Shown: positions 52,068-61,506 of the stretch, piece by piece
Numbering within the stretch: the first letter of the stretch is position 1
Layout: each line of letters starts with the position of its first letter
Assembly: GCF_047553015.1 (NCBI RefSeq)
Contig: NZ_CP180212.1
Coordinates: 744,001-808,000 of the forward strand
From: Carnobacterium_A sp047553015
Lineage (GTDB): Bacteria > Bacillota > Bacilli > Lactobacillales > Carnobacteriaceae
Direction of reading: 5' to 3'
DNA: 64,000 bases
The notes under the pieces: model-generated
Databases searched by the model: none
The model's input: only the letters and a program-made list of their open reading frames with translations
Told to the model about the DNA's origin: nothing
Made by a program: the position numbers and the translations under genes

Positions 52068-54716
52068 ATGAAACAATTAACCAGTAACGAAGTTCGTCAA
52101 ATGTTTTTAGATTTTTTTGAAGATAAAGGTCACAAAGTAGAACCAAGTGCTTCGCTCGTTCCATTTGAAGACCCATCATTATTATGGATTAACTCAGGTG
52201 TAGCAACACTAAAAAAATATTTTGATGGTTCTGTTACACCAGATAATCCTAGAATTGTAAACGCTCAAAAAAGTATTCGTACAAATGATATTGAAAATGT
52301 AGGTAGAACAGCTAGACATCATACCCTATTTGAAATGTTAGGCAACTTTTCGATTGGTGAATATTTTAAAGAAGAAGCCATTGTTTGGGCATGGGAGTTT
52401 TTGACAAGTGAAAAATGGTTAGCGTTAGATCCCAAAAAACTATACGTTACCGTTTATCCAGAAGATAAAGAAGCAGCTCAATTATGGAGAGATAAAGTTG
52501 GTCTGACAGATAATCACATTATTGAAATTGAAGATAATTTTTGGGATATTGGGGTTGGACCAAGTGGACCTGATTCAGAAATTTTCTATGATCGTGGAGA
52601 AAAATTTAATAATTTATCAAAAGATGATCCTGAAAATTATCCAGGTGGTGAAAATGAAAGATGGCTTGAAATATGGAATCTCGTATTTTCTGAATTTAAT
52701 CACAAGGAAGATGGAACTTATGAACCCTTACCAAATAAAAATATAGATACAGGTATGGGTCTAGAAAGAGTCGTTTCAATTTTACAAGATGCACCGACAA
52801 ATTTTGAAACAGATTTATTCATGCCTATCATTCGTGAGATTGAAAAATTAAGTCAAAATAAGCATTACAGTGAAAGTAAACAAGACGATATTTCATTCAA
52901 AGTAATCGCAGATCACTTACGTGCAGTTAGTTTTGCAATTGGTGATGGGGCCCTGCCATCGAACGAGGGACGTGGATATGTTTTAAGAAGATTGTTGCGT
53001 CGTTCAGTGATGCATGGTAAAAAGCTAGGTATTCATGAAGCCTTCATGTTTAAATTAGTTTCAATTGTTGGAAATATTATGGATGCATTCTATCCTGAAG
53101 TTTTAGAACAAAAGACGTTTATTGAAAAAGTCATTAAAAATGAAGAAGAACGTTTTCATGAAACCATTAACGATGGCCTATCTATTTTAAACCAATTGAT
53201 TTCAGAGTTGAAATTAGCTGGTGAAACAAAAATTACGGGAAAAGATATATTCAAGTTATATGATACGTTCGGCTTTCCTGTTGAACTAACAGAAGAATAT
53301 GCACAAGACGAGGGTTTGTCCGTTGACCACGAAGGTTTTATTGAAGAGATGGAAGCACAACGAAATCGAGCACGGTCAGCAAGAAGTGATGGGAAATCAA
53401 TGGGTGTACAAACAAAATTATTCTCAGATATTACAATAGAAAGTAGTTTTGTTGGTTATGATCAAACAGTAGTAGAAGCAAAACTCGAGTTAATAGCAAC
53501 AGATGAAGAATTAGTTAAACTAGCTATATCAGGTGATAAAGTGAGAATGATATTTGATCAAACACCTTTTTATGCTGAAATGGGTGGTCAAATTGCTGAT
53601 AAAGGTCTGTTATTAGATTTAGACGGTCATACAATCGGAAAAGTAGTAGATGTTAAAAGAGCACCTGCAGGCCAATCTTTGCATATCGTTGAAGTGTTAA
53701 CACCTATAAAAGTAGGCCAAACAGTGAAACTCTCTGTTGATAAGAGTTTACGAAATAAAATAATACGCAACCATACTGCAACGCATTTATTGCATCAAGC
53801 TTTAAAAGATGCATTAGGTGAACATGCTAATCAAGCAGGATCGTTAGTTATGGGTGACTCTTTGCGTTTTGATTTCACTCATTTTGGACAAGTAACTCAA
53901 GCAGAATTAGATGATATGGAACGCAAAGTTAATGAAAAAATTTGGGAATCATTAGAAGTTAAGACAATAGAGACAACGATTGATAAAGCACGAGAAATGG
54001 GTGCAATGGCACTATTTGGTGAAAAGTATGGCAATGAAGTGCGTGTTGTTAATGTTGGAGACTATTCAATAGAATTATGTGGTGGAGTTCACGTCACTAA
54101 TACAAATGAAATTGGACTCTTTAAAATCCTTTCAGAATCTGGTATTGGTGCTGGAGTAAGAAGAATTGAAGCAATCACTAGTGAAGCGGCATTTAACTAC
54201 TTGCAACAGCAAGAAAAACGATTAAAAGTAATCGCAAGTCTAGTAAAAGCTCAACAAATTAAAGATGTAGAAAGAAAAATCGAACAATTGCAGATGGAAT
54301 TAAAAGAAACTCAAAAAGAAAAGGATTCCTTGCAAGCTAAATTAGCAAATGAACAAGCAAATGATGTATTTGATGCCGTTCAAACAGTTGATGGTATAAC
54401 AATAATAACTGCTCAAGTAGAAGTCTCAGATGCAAATCAATTGAGACAACTTGCAGATCAATGGAAGCAACAAGCTATTTCGAATATTTTAGTTTTAGGT
54501 TTTTCAAAAGATGGAAAAGTTAACTTGTTAGCTGCAGTCGATCAAGAAACAGTGAAAAAAGGATTATCCGCAGGAAACTTAATTAAGGAAATTGCTCCTC
54601 TAGTCGGCGGTGGTGGTGGCGGTCGTCCCGATATGGCGCAAGCTGGCGGAAAAAACCCTGCTGGACTAGCAAATGCTTTAGAAAAAGTAGGAGAATGGGT
54701 AGGGAAAAATAGTTAA
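52068..54716 (+). CDS. alaS: Alanyl-tRNA synthetase
   Basis: 882 residues, full length. Class II synthetase with editing and a C-terminal oligomerisation domain. Motif 1/2 region (NPRIVNAQKSIRTNDIENVG, RHHTLFEMLGNFSIGEYF), the editing domain with zinc-type HTATHLLHQAL (about 565) and CGGVHV (about 670), a coiled coil (about 730-770) and the glycine-rich DHHA1 tail GGGGGGRPDMAQAGGKNP. SD AAGGGAAGAAAATAG before ATG. T-box controlled. Confidence 0.98.
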   Translation: MKQLTSNEVRQMFLDFFEDKGHKVEPSASLVPFEDPSLLWINSGVATLKKYFDGSVTPDNPRIVNAQKSIRTNDIENVGRTARHHTLFEMLGNFSIGEYFKEEAIVWAWEFLTSEKWLALDPKKLYVTVYPEDKEAAQLWRDKVGLTDNHIIEIEDNFWDIGVGPSGPDSEIFYDRGEKFNNLSKDDPENYPGGENERWLEIWNLVFSEFNHKEDGTYEPLPNKNIDTGMGLERVVSILQDAPTNFETDLFMPIIREIEKLSQNKHYSESKQDDISFKVIADHLRAVSFAIGDGALPSNEGRGYVLRRLLRRSVMHGKKLGIHEAFMFKLVSIVGNIMDAFYPEVLEQKTFIEKVIKNEEERFHETINDGLSILNQLISELKLAGETKITGKDIFKLYDTFGFPVELTEEYAQDEGLSVDHEGFIEEMEAQRNRARSARSDGKSMGVQTKLFSDITIESSFVGYDQTVVEAKLELIATDEELVKLAISGDKVRMIFDQTPFYAEMGGQIADKGLLLDLDGHTIGKVVDVKRAPAGQSLHIVEVLTPIKVGQTVKLSVDKSLRNKIIRNHTATHLLHQALKDALGEHANQAGSLVMGDSLRFDFTHFGQVTQAELDDMERKVNEKIWESLEVKTIETTIDKAREMGAMALFGEKYGNEVRVVNVGDYSIELCGGVHVTNTNEIGLFKILSESGIGAGVRRIEAITSEAAFNYLQQQEKRLKVIASLVKAQQIKDVERKIEQLQMELKETQKEKDSLQAKLANEQANDVFDAVQTVDGITIITAQVEVSDANQLRQLADQWKQQAISNILVLGFSKDGKVNLLAAVDQETVKKGLSAGNLIKEIAPLVGGGGGGRPDMAQAGGKNPAGLANALEKVGEWVGKNS

Positions 54717-54812
54717 AGAGTTATTATTTTTGGAAAATGATAAGTTGCATTAGCTTTTTTTCGTAAGAATTTTTTTAAAGAATCAAAATATTTCCTCATT
54801 TGTTTATAGTCA

Positions 54813-54841
54813 TTGTAGTTTGTGGCTCTTTCTTGTAGAAT
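54813..54841 (+). promoter_or_regulatory. Promoter of ireB-ruvX
   Basis: TTGTAG, 17-bp spacer, TAGAAT, about 35 nt before the ireB ATG. Confidence 0.65.
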
Positions 54842-54875
54842 AAAGATAGAGTTTACAGAAATCGAGGTGCAGAAT

Positions 54876-55142
54876 ATGAGTTCAATAGATGAAACAGTTC
54901 GGTTTAATGTTGGTGACAATCACGACAAAGATGTGAAGCAAACATTGACATTAGTATATGAAGCATTGGAAGAAAAGGGGTATAATCCTATTAATCAGAT
55001 AGTTGGTTATTTACTTTCTGGAGATCCAGCCTATATTCCACGTCACAATGATGCTAGAAACTTAATTAGACGTCATGAGCGTGATGAAATTGTAGAAGAA
55101 TTAGTAAAGACTTATTTGAAAGAGAGTGGTAAAGAAATCTAA
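54876..55142 (+). CDS. ireB: IreB family regulatory protein (UPF0297, YrzL)
   Basis: 88 residues from the ATG at 54876 with SD CGAGGTGCAGAAT; the frame open further upstream covers the promoter. In Enterococcus faecalis IreB is a phosphorylated substrate of the Ser/Thr kinase IreK and lowers cephalosporin resistance. SSIDETVRF carries the threonines that correspond to the phosphosites, followed by the conserved YPINQIVGYLLSGDPAYIPRH-like block. Its stop overlaps the ruvX ATG (TAATG). Confidence 0.93.
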   Translation: MSSIDETVRFNVGDNHDKDVKQTLTLVYEALEEKGYNPINQIVGYLLSGDPAYIPRHNDARNLIRRHERDEIVEELVKTYLKESGKEI

Positions 55143-55564
55143 TGAGAACAATGGGATTAGATGTAGGTTCAAAAACAGTTGGTGTTGCAATCAGTGACCC
55201 ATTTGGTTGGACAGCTCAAGGAATTGAAACGATAAAAATTAATGAAAATCAAGAAGAATTTGGAATGGATAGAGTAAAAGAATTAATTGAAGAATATGAA
55301 GTTTCTAAAATTGTTGTTGGATTACCTAAAAACATGAACAACTCAATAGGTCCAAGAGCAGAAGCTTCTATCCATTATGCTGAAATTTTAAAAGAATTAT
55401 TTAAGTTGCCTATTATTTTTCAAGATGAGAGACTAACAACTGTTCAAGCAGAAAGAATGCTAATTGAAGAGGGCAATGCTTCGCGTGCTAAGCGTAAAAA
55501 AGTTATTGATAAAGTTGCTGCAGTCATGATTCTTCAAAATTATTTAGATAGCAATCAAAACTAG
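55142..55564 (+). CDS. ruvX: Putative pre-16S rRNA nuclease / Holliday junction resolvase YqgF
   Basis: 140 residues, RNase H fold. MRTMGLDVGSKTVGVAISDPFG with the first catalytic Asp, VVGLPKNMNNSIG, and IIFQDERLTTVQAERMLI with DER, then RKKVIDKVAAVMIL. The family (YqgF/RuvX, YrrK) trims 16S rRNA precursor ends in E. coli; a resolvase role has also been suggested. Translationally coupled to ireB. Confidence 0.95.
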   Translation: MRTMGLDVGSKTVGVAISDPFGWTAQGIETIKINENQEEFGMDRVKELIEEYEVSKIVVGLPKNMNNSIGPRAEASIHYAEILKELFKLPIIFQDERLTTVQAERMLIEEGNASRAKRKKVIDKVAAVMILQNYLDSNQN

Positions 55565-55632
55565 CTTTTAACAAAAAGATACGTTAAACTAATTCAGTAG
55601 AATGATAGATAATAATAAAAGGAGTGTTGAAT

Positions 55633-55959
55633 ATGTCACACGAGCACGATCACGAGCACGATCACGAACATGATCACGATCACGATCATGAGGAACATGA
55701 GCACATTACAATTATAGATGAACAAGGGAACGAAGAATTATACGAAATTTTATTCACATTTGACTCAGATGATTTTGAAAAATCATATGTTTTAGTTTAT
55801 CCAGCTGGATCTGAAGAAGGAGAAGAAGTTGAATTACAAGCTTACTCTTACGTAGAAAAAGAAGATGGCAAACAAGGGGATTTACAACCCATTGAAACAG
55901 ATGAAGAATGGGATATGATTGAAGAAATATTAAATACGTTTATGGCTGATGAAGACTAA
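55633..55959 (+). CDS. DUF1292 protein (YrzB-like) with His-rich N-terminus
   Basis: 108 residues from the ATG at 55633 (SD AAAAGGAGTGTTGAAT). Residues 3-24 hold eleven His alternating with Asp/Glu, then the DUF1292 beta domain (HITIIDEQGNEELYEILFTFDS) with a strongly acidic end. The His tract looks metal binding (Zn, Ni or Co); this is inference. Family function unknown; always close to ruvX and mltG in Bacilli. Confidence 0.9.
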   Translation: MSHEHDHEHDHEHDHDHDHEEHEHITIIDEQGNEELYEILFTFDSDDFEKSYVLVYPAGSEEGEEVELQAYSYVEKEDGKQGDLQPIETDEEWDMIEEILNTFMADED

Positions 55960-55980
55960 TTTTTTATTAATTAAATAATC

Positions 55981-56017
55981 AAAATTGAGCTAATGAGTTA
56001 TTCATTGGCTCAATTTT
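55981..56017 (+). terminator. Terminator after the DUF1292 gene
   Basis: AAAATTGAGCTAATGA / TCATTGGCTCAATTTT stem with short T tail. Confidence 0.8.
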
Positions 56018-56128
56018 ATTGTTCATGACTCTTAAAAATAGTAAGTATAAATTGAAATAGATAGATAAATTTCAGAGAAACGACTATCAACACCTGTATA
56101 CAAATAATGAGTGAGTTCCTTTTTTCTA

Positions 56129-56157
56129 TTCACTTTAAGCATAGTATCATGTATAAT
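56129..56157 (+). promoter_or_regulatory. Promoter of mltG
   Basis: TTCACT, 17-bp spacer, TATAAT. Confidence 0.65.
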
Positions 56158-56242
56158 GGTGCAAGTTAGTAGTTAAAATGTACGTTATTAAAGAAAATAG
56201 ATGTGTACTAATTTATTTCTTTATTTTGATAGGAGGGCTCTT

Positions 56243-57397
56243 TTGGGAAAGAAAGAGAAAAAAAATATAAAAAGCAATGAGAAACAAGATGATAGTATAG
56301 CCAATTCTAAATTAGTCGAAAGACAAAAAGAAAAAAAAGTGGTTAAAAAAATCGTATGGAGTATTGTTTCAATCTTATTTACTCTATTAGTTATTTTTGG
56401 CATAGTTAGTTATCAATATGTGACATCTTCGCTTCAACCTTTAGATGCTACTAGTAAAGAAGAAATTCAAATAGAAGTACCCTCTGGTTCTTCCTCAGCA
56501 GACATTTCTCGTATTTTAGAAAAGAATAAAGTCATTAAAAGTGCATCTGTCTTTAGATTTTATATAAAATTAAATAATAAAACAGACTTTCAAGCGGGCT
56601 ATTATCTTTTATCTCCTTCAATGACTTTGGAAAAAATTATCCAATCCCTTCAATCAGGTGGAAGTCCAGTTGCTTTTGATGGGACTAAGATATTGATTCA
56701 AGAAGGATTAACTATCGATCAAGTAGCTGAATCTGTTGCGAAATCAACTAAATATAGCTCTTCAGATTTCATTAAAAAATTAAAAGATCCAAAATTTTTA
56801 ATACAATTAAAAGAAGCTTATCCAAAATTGTTAACTAGTGCATTAGAGTCAAAAGAAACAAAGTACACTCTCGAAGGGTATTTGTTCCCAGCGACCTATG
56901 ATTTTTCAGAAGAAATGTCTCTTGAAATCGTCATAGAGAATATGGTTAAAAAGACAGATGAAGTTATGCAAAGTTACTATTCAACTATTGAGAATAAAAA
57001 GATGACTGTTCAACAAGTCATGACGTTAGCTTCATTAACTGAACGAGAAGGCAATTCGTTTGAGGATCGAACAAAAATCGCTAGTGTATTTTTCAATCGT
57101 TTAGCTGTTGAAATGCCTTTGCAATCAGATATCAGTGTACTTTATGCAATGAATAAACATAAAGAGATTGTTACTTATAAAGATTTAGAAACAAACTCTC
57201 CTTATAACTTGTATCAAAATAAAGGATACGGGCCAGGACCGTTTAATAATCCGTCAGAAGATGCTATCAAGGCTACATTAAATCCTGCAGATACAAATTA
57301 TATTTATTTTTTAGCAGATACATCGACAGGTAAAGTTTATTTTTCAAGAACATACGCTGAACACCAAGAATTAGTAGATGAATACATCATCCCTTAA
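56243..57397 (+). CDS. mltG: Endolytic murein transglycosylase MltG
   Basis: 384 residues from the TTG at 56243, 7 nt after TAGGAGGG; an ATG at 56201 has no SD. Cleaves nascent glycan strands and so ends their elongation. A charged cytoplasmic N-terminus, one transmembrane helix (about 47-68), then the YceG domain: LEGYLFPATYDF, the catalytic Glu in TLASLTEREGNSFEDRTKIASVF, SDISVLYAM and YNLYQNKGYGPGPFNNP. udk follows after 80 bp. Confidence 0.94.
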   Translation: MGKKEKKNIKSNEKQDDSIANSKLVERQKEKKVVKKIVWSIVSILFTLLVIFGIVSYQYVTSSLQPLDATSKEEIQIEVPSGSSSADISRILEKNKVIKSASVFRFYIKLNNKTDFQAGYYLLSPSMTLEKIIQSLQSGGSPVAFDGTKILIQEGLTIDQVAESVAKSTKYSSSDFIKKLKDPKFLIQLKEAYPKLLTSALESKETKYTLEGYLFPATYDFSEEMSLEIVIENMVKKTDEVMQSYYSTIENKKMTVQQVMTLASLTEREGNSFEDRTKIASVFFNRLAVEMPLQSDISVLYAMNKHKEIVTYKDLETNSPYNLYQNKGYGPGPFNNPSEDAIKATLNPADTNYIYFLADTSTGKVYFSRTYAEHQELVDEYIIP

Positions 57398-57477
57398 TTA
57401 GTTGACATACTAAAAAATGGAAAGCATTGAAAAACAGTAGAATCACTATCTTTTAATAGGAATGGAGCGAAAAAAGC

Positions 57478-58119
57478 ATGAATGCTGAACGCAAGCCGAT
57501 TGTCATTGGAGTAACAGGTGGATCAGGTAGTGGGAAGACGAGTGTGAGTCGTGCAGTTTACAATCATTTCTCCGGACACTCTATTTTAATGTTGGAACAA
57601 GATTTTTACTACAAAGATCAAAGTGACCTATCTTATGAGGAGCGCTTGAATACGAACTACGATCACCCATTTGCCTTTGATACAAACCTATTAATCAAGC
57701 ATTTGACAGATTTGATTCACTATAAATCTATCAAAAAGCCAGTATACGATTATGCTGCTCATACTAGAAGTGATCAATTTATTATTCAAGAACCGAAGGA
57801 AGTTATTATCTTAGAAGGTATCTTAATTTTAGAAGATAAACGTTTAAGAGATTTAATGGATATTAAGGTCTATGTGGATACGGATGATGACATTCGAATT
57901 ATTAGAAGAATTAAAAGGGACATCGAGGAACGTGGTAGAACACTTGATTCTGTTATTGAGCAATACCTAACAGTTGTAAAACCCATGCATACTCAGTTTA
58001 TTGAGCCAACTAAAAAGTTTGCAGATATTATCATTCCTGAAGGTGGACGCAATCAAGTTGCGATTGATTTGATGACAACGAAGATAAAAAGTATTCTTGA
58101 ATATCAATTAAAAGTTTAA
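57478..58119 (+). CDS. udk: Uridine kinase
   Basis: 213 residues. Phosphorylates uridine and cytidine in pyrimidine salvage. P-loop GVTGGSGSGKTSVSRAVY at the start, then DHPFAFDTNLL, PVYDYAAHTRS and LEGILILEDKRLRDLMD, RRIKRDIEERGRT. SD GGAATGGAGCGAAAAAAGC before ATG. Sits between mltG and greA as in B. subtilis. Confidence 0.95.
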   Translation: MNAERKPIVIGVTGGSGSGKTSVSRAVYNHFSGHSILMLEQDFYYKDQSDLSYEERLNTNYDHPFAFDTNLLIKHLTDLIHYKSIKKPVYDYAAHTRSDQFIIQEPKEVIILEGILILEDKRLRDLMDIKVYVDTDDDIRIIRRIKRDIEERGRTLDSVIEQYLTVVKPMHTQFIEPTKKFADIIIPEGGRNQVAIDLMTTKIKSILEYQLKV

Positions 58120-58186
58120 TAAGAAAAATTAAATGAATAAATAACAATGACTAAGCTTAAAATTATATGAGAATAGCCATAAAGTG

Positions 58187-58215
58187 TTTACAAATAAAAG
58201 CCTACATGGTATCTT
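58187..58215 (+). promoter_or_regulatory. Promoter of greA
   Basis: TTTACA, 17-bp spacer, TATCTT. Confidence 0.55.
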
Positions 58216-58304
58216 ATCTCTATTGAAATTGTAAAGACGCTTTCAATAAGTTAATAAGTATAAAACCATTAAACAAGCGTTTATTTAAAAAGGAGAATTT
58301 ACTT

Positions 58305-58778
58305 ATGATAGAAAAAATATATCCAATGACTTTAGATGGAAAAAATAAGCTAGAGGCAGAATTAGAAGAATTAAAAACAGTTAAAAGAAAAGAAATTATC
58401 GAAAGAATTAAAATTGCACGTAGCTTTGGTGATTTATCAGAAAACTCTGAGTATGAATCAGCTAAAGATGAACAAGCTTTTGTGGAGGGACGTATTACGA
58501 CAATTGAAACAATGTTGCGTTTTTCAGAAATAATTGACAATTCAAAAAGTGCTATGGATGAAGTTGCGATTGGCCGCAAAATTACATTTGTTGAATTGCC
58601 AGATGGTGAAGTCGAAGAATACACTATCGTAGGAAGCGCAGAAGCTGATCCATTTAGTGGACGTATCTCAAATGACTCACCTATTGCTAAAGCACTAATG
58701 GGTAAAAAAGTCGGAGATCAAGTTGTTATTTCAACACCAGGTGGAGATATGACTATCAAGATAATGAGTATAGAATAA
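58305..58778 (+). CDS. greA: Transcription elongation factor GreA
   Basis: 157 residues. Restarts backtracked RNA polymerase by stimulating transcript cleavage. N-terminal coiled coil with the acidic tip (ARSFGDLSENSEYESAKDEQ), and a C-terminal FKBP-like domain (ISNDSPIAKALMGKKVGDQV). SD AAAAAGGAGAATTTA before ATG. Single gene. Confidence 0.97.
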   Translation: MIEKIYPMTLDGKNKLEAELEELKTVKRKEIIERIKIARSFGDLSENSEYESAKDEQAFVEGRITTIETMLRFSEIIDNSKSAMDEVAIGRKITFVELPDGEVEEYTIVGSAEADPFSGRISNDSPIAKALMGKKVGDQVVISTPGGDMTIKIMSIE

Positions 58779-58854
58779 TAAATATAATAAGAATGGCTAA
58801 ATTATTTCAATTTGAGCTGTTCTTTTATTTTTTTATTTTTAATATTATCAGACT

Positions 58855-58869
58855 TTAGTCTTAGACCGA
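58855..58869. promoter_or_regulatory. Candidate LiaR (CesR/VraR-type) box
   Basis: TTAGTCTTAGACCGA contains the inverted repeat GTC-TTA-GAC and matches my memory of the lactococcal CesR box TCAGHCNNAGDCNGA at 14 of 15 positions. It lies about 80 bp before liaF, with a further TCAGAC half-site at 58848-58853, which fits autoregulation of the operon. Confidence 0.65.
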
Positions 58870-58896
58870 CCTCATGCTTTAGCAGGCTTTTTTTTC
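58870..58896 (+). terminator. Possible greA terminator
   Basis: Short stem TGCT-TT-AGCA with flanking CCT/GG and a run of eight T. Weak hairpin; it overlaps the liaF promoter region. Confidence 0.4.
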
Positions 58897-58951
58897 TCTA
58901 TAAATGGCTTATACTTATGCTAAAGCACTAAATATTAAGGGGGTCAACGCA

Positions 58952-59689
58952 TTGAAAAAAAAATTGCGCTTGTTTTTTCTAGTTGAAGCATGTCTATTTG
59001 TTTGGTTATTATATGAATCTGTAAATAATAGTTTTACTTTATTAACTTTAATAGTAGGTACATTAGTTTTATTGCGTGGAAAACGTAAAAAAATTAATTC
59101 AAAACGACAAACGTACTTAATGATAGGTAGTGTATTAGTTTTAATTGCTTTATTATCAACAAGTGCTATTTGGTTTATGCTGATTTGTGCTATTTTATTT
59201 TTTGTAGTTTTAGATAGTAAATCGTTATCAAATCTAAATTTTTCTAATTTTGATAGCATCCCTTGGCAAGAAAAAGAGATAATTATTGTAGAAACAGCAA
59301 AAAGTCTACCGAAAAATGGGAAAAGATTTAAACGAAACTGGTTAGGGAATGAAAGAATCGGTAACACCGTTTATGAATGGGATGATATTAATGTAACTGT
59401 CTTTATGGGAGATACGATTATAGATTTAGGCAATACACTCTTACCTAAAGATGAAAGTTATGTGATTGTTCGCAAAGGTTTTGGTAAGACTCGTATTTTA
59501 GTACCTGCTGGGATTGGAATAATGATTCAACATAGTGCTTTTAAAGGGAAAGTACATTTTGAAAGAGATATTTTCGCCTTAAACAATGAATCTTTGAAAC
59601 TATATAGCGAACAATATGATGAAAATACAAGAAAAATAAAGCTCATCACAACTGTTTTAGTTGGTGATTTAGAGGTGATAACAATATGA
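58952..59689 (+). CDS. liaF: Cell-wall stress regulator LiaF
   Basis: 245 residues from the TTG at 58952, which follows AAGGGGGTCAACGCA; an ATG at 58904 has no SD. Membrane inhibitor of the LiaS kinase in unstressed cells. Four hydrophobic helices (about 5-25, 28-43, 52-68, 70-85), then the LiaF C-terminal beta domain (TVYEWDDINVTVFMGDTIIDLGNTLLP, LVPAGIGIMIQHSAFKG). Overlaps liaS by 4 bp. First gene of liaFSR. Confidence 0.93.
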   Translation: MKKKLRLFFLVEACLFVWLLYESVNNSFTLLTLIVGTLVLLRGKRKKINSKRQTYLMIGSVLVLIALLSTSAIWFMLICAILFFVVLDSKSLSNLNFSNFDSIPWQEKEIIIVETAKSLPKNGKRFKRNWLGNERIGNTVYEWDDINVTVFMGDTIIDLGNTLLPKDESYVIVRKGFGKTRILVPAGIGIMIQHSAFKGKVHFERDIFALNNESLKLYSEQYDENTRKIKLITTVLVGDLEVITI

Positions 59690-60774
59690 AAAAAAAGAAT
59701 AGTAGAATACGATTTATTCAGATTACTTTTTTATCTTTTTTCTTTTTTGTGGTTGTTTCTTTATCCTATAGCTACGCAATACGACCTGAAGATTGGCTGA
59801 TCACTATTTTAACAACGCAGTTCCTACATGTGCCTTATATCCTTTATCTACTAGGGGTAGCGCTGATTATCGGTCTATTAACAACACTCTTGCTACATGA
59901 GTTTCAACGAAGAGAATGGCAGCATATAGAGGAAATAGTACGATTACTTGCTAGTGGAAATTACTCAGTTGAAACTAGCTCGAAATATTTAGATAGTGAA
60001 GTAGAGGAATATGATTATTTAGAAGACATAAAAGACTCGCTTTCAGCAATCCGTATTAAACTACTTGATTTGTCTAAGGAAGTTCAAAAACAAAGCAATA
60101 TTCCTAAGTTAGTTGATGGAGAAACAAAAGAAGAAATTTTAGAAGCAGAGCGACGTCGTCTTGCTAGAGAATTACATGATTCTGTTAGCCAACAATTATT
60201 TGCAGCAATGATGCTGTTATCAGCTAGTAATGAACAACTTGAAGAGACTGATGGGGTAATGAAAAAACAGCTTAAAATGGTTGAAAGTATTATAAATGAA
60301 TCGCAATCTGAGATGCGAGCTTTGTTACTCCATTTAAGACCAATAAATCTAGAAGGAAAAACGTTAAAAAAAGGAATTGAACAGCTATTAACAGAACTAA
60401 AAACAAAGATACAAATTAAACTAATTTGGGAAATTGATGAAGTAAATTTAGAAACTGGAATGGAAGATCATTTATTTCGAATAATACAAGAACTCCTTTC
60501 AAACACTTTAAGGCATTCAAAGGCTAAAGAGTTGGAAGTTTACTTAAAACAAAACCAGGACTCATTGTCGTTGAGAGTCATTGATGATGGGATTGGATTT
60601 AATCCTGAAGAACAAAAAGCAGGGAATTATGGTCTAGTTAATATAAATGAACGAGTAAGCAATATGGGTGGAACGTTTAAAGTTATCAGTTTCAAAGATA
60701 AGGGAACAAGTGTAGAAATTAAGATACCGCTTATTGAGGGAGTGAATGAGGATGATAAAAGTTTTGTTGATTGA
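59686..60774 (+). CDS. liaS: Cell-envelope stress sensor histidine kinase LiaS
   Basis: 362 residues. Two transmembrane helices (about 9-30 and 46-66) with a short extracellular loop, a HAMP-like linker, the HisKA_3 dimerisation helix with ERRRLARELHDSVSQQLFAA (phospho-His in ELHDS, about residue 165), and an HATPase domain with LRHSKAKELEV, DDGIGF and NYGLVNINERV. ATGA overlap with liaF. Intramembrane-sensing kinase of the VraS/LiaS group. Confidence 0.95.
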   Translation: MKKKNSRIRFIQITFLSFFFFVVVSLSYSYAIRPEDWLITILTTQFLHVPYILYLLGVALIIGLLTTLLLHEFQRREWQHIEEIVRLLASGNYSVETSSKYLDSEVEEYDYLEDIKDSLSAIRIKLLDLSKEVQKQSNIPKLVDGETKEEILEAERRRLARELHDSVSQQLFAAMMLLSASNEQLEETDGVMKKQLKMVESIINESQSEMRALLLHLRPINLEGKTLKKGIEQLLTELKTKIQIKLIWEIDEVNLETGMEDHLFRIIQELLSNTLRHSKAKELEVYLKQNQDSLSLRVIDDGIGFNPEEQKAGNYGLVNINERVSNMGGTFKVISFKDKGTSVEIKIPLIEGVNEDDKSFVD

Positions 60775-61384
60775 TGACCATGAAATGGTAAGATTAGGTG
60801 TGTCATCCTACTTATCGATTCAACCAGATATTGAAGTTATTGGTGAAGCAGAAAATGGAAAAGTAGGGTATCAAAAAGCAATGGAACTTAGGCCAGATGT
60901 TATTATGATGGATTTGGTAATGGATGTAATGGACGGTATTGAATCAACAAAAGCAATCATGAATGAATGGCCAGAAGCTAAAATTATTATTGTAACAAGT
61001 TTTATTGACGATGAAAAAGTTTATCCTGCTCTTGAAGCTGGTGCTGCAAGCTATATTTTAAAAACTTCTACTGCAAAAGAAATTGCTGATGCTATTCGTT
61101 CTACTTATAAAGGAGAATCAATCTTAGAAACGGAAGTTACAGCTAAAATGATGACTCGATTTTCTAAAAAACAACCTCATTATCTTCATGATGATTTAAC
61201 TAAACGAGAAAATGAAATTTTATTATTAATTGCACAAGGCAATTCAAATCAAGAAATTGCAAATAAGTTATTTATAACCCTAAAAACAGTTAAAACACAT
61301 GTTTCTAATATATTGGCTAAATTAGATGTTGATGACCGAACTCAGGCAGCTATTTATGCTTTTAAACACCACTTAATTCATTAA
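60752..61384 (+). CDS. liaR: Response regulator LiaR
   Basis: 210 residues from the ATG at 60752; the ATG 6 bp earlier (60746) is equally in frame and possible. The start lies inside the end of liaS (about 23-bp overlap), with SD GAGGGAGTGA. Receiver domain with DDHEMVRLG, the phospho-Asp in VIMMDLVMDVMDG and the switch Thr/Lys residues (IIVTSF, SYILKTSTA), followed by a LuxR-type HTH (LTKRENEILLLIAQGNSNQEI, LFITLKTVKTHVSNILAKL). Activates envelope-stress genes and, by the box at 58855, probably itself. Confidence 0.95.
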   Translation: MIKVLLIDDHEMVRLGVSSYLSIQPDIEVIGEAENGKVGYQKAMELRPDVIMMDLVMDVMDGIESTKAIMNEWPEAKIIIVTSFIDDEKVYPALEAGAASYILKTSTAKEIADAIRSTYKGESILETEVTAKMMTRFSKKQPHYLHDDLTKRENEILLLIAQGNSNQEIANKLFITLKTVKTHVSNILAKLDVDDRTQAAIYAFKHHLIH

Positions 61385-61506
61385 AAAACTCTCCTACGCT
61401 TAGTAAAATCCTATTATCTGTATTTTATATAAAGATATGTTAAACTAATTAAAAGATAGCTAAATGGAGGGAGGATTCATAGATTTTATAGTCTGTGAAG
61501 CAAAAA

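Noticed and set aside
57402..57440. TTGACA upstream of udk as a promoter
   Set aside because: No acceptable -10 element at 16-18 bp; udk may be read from mltG.
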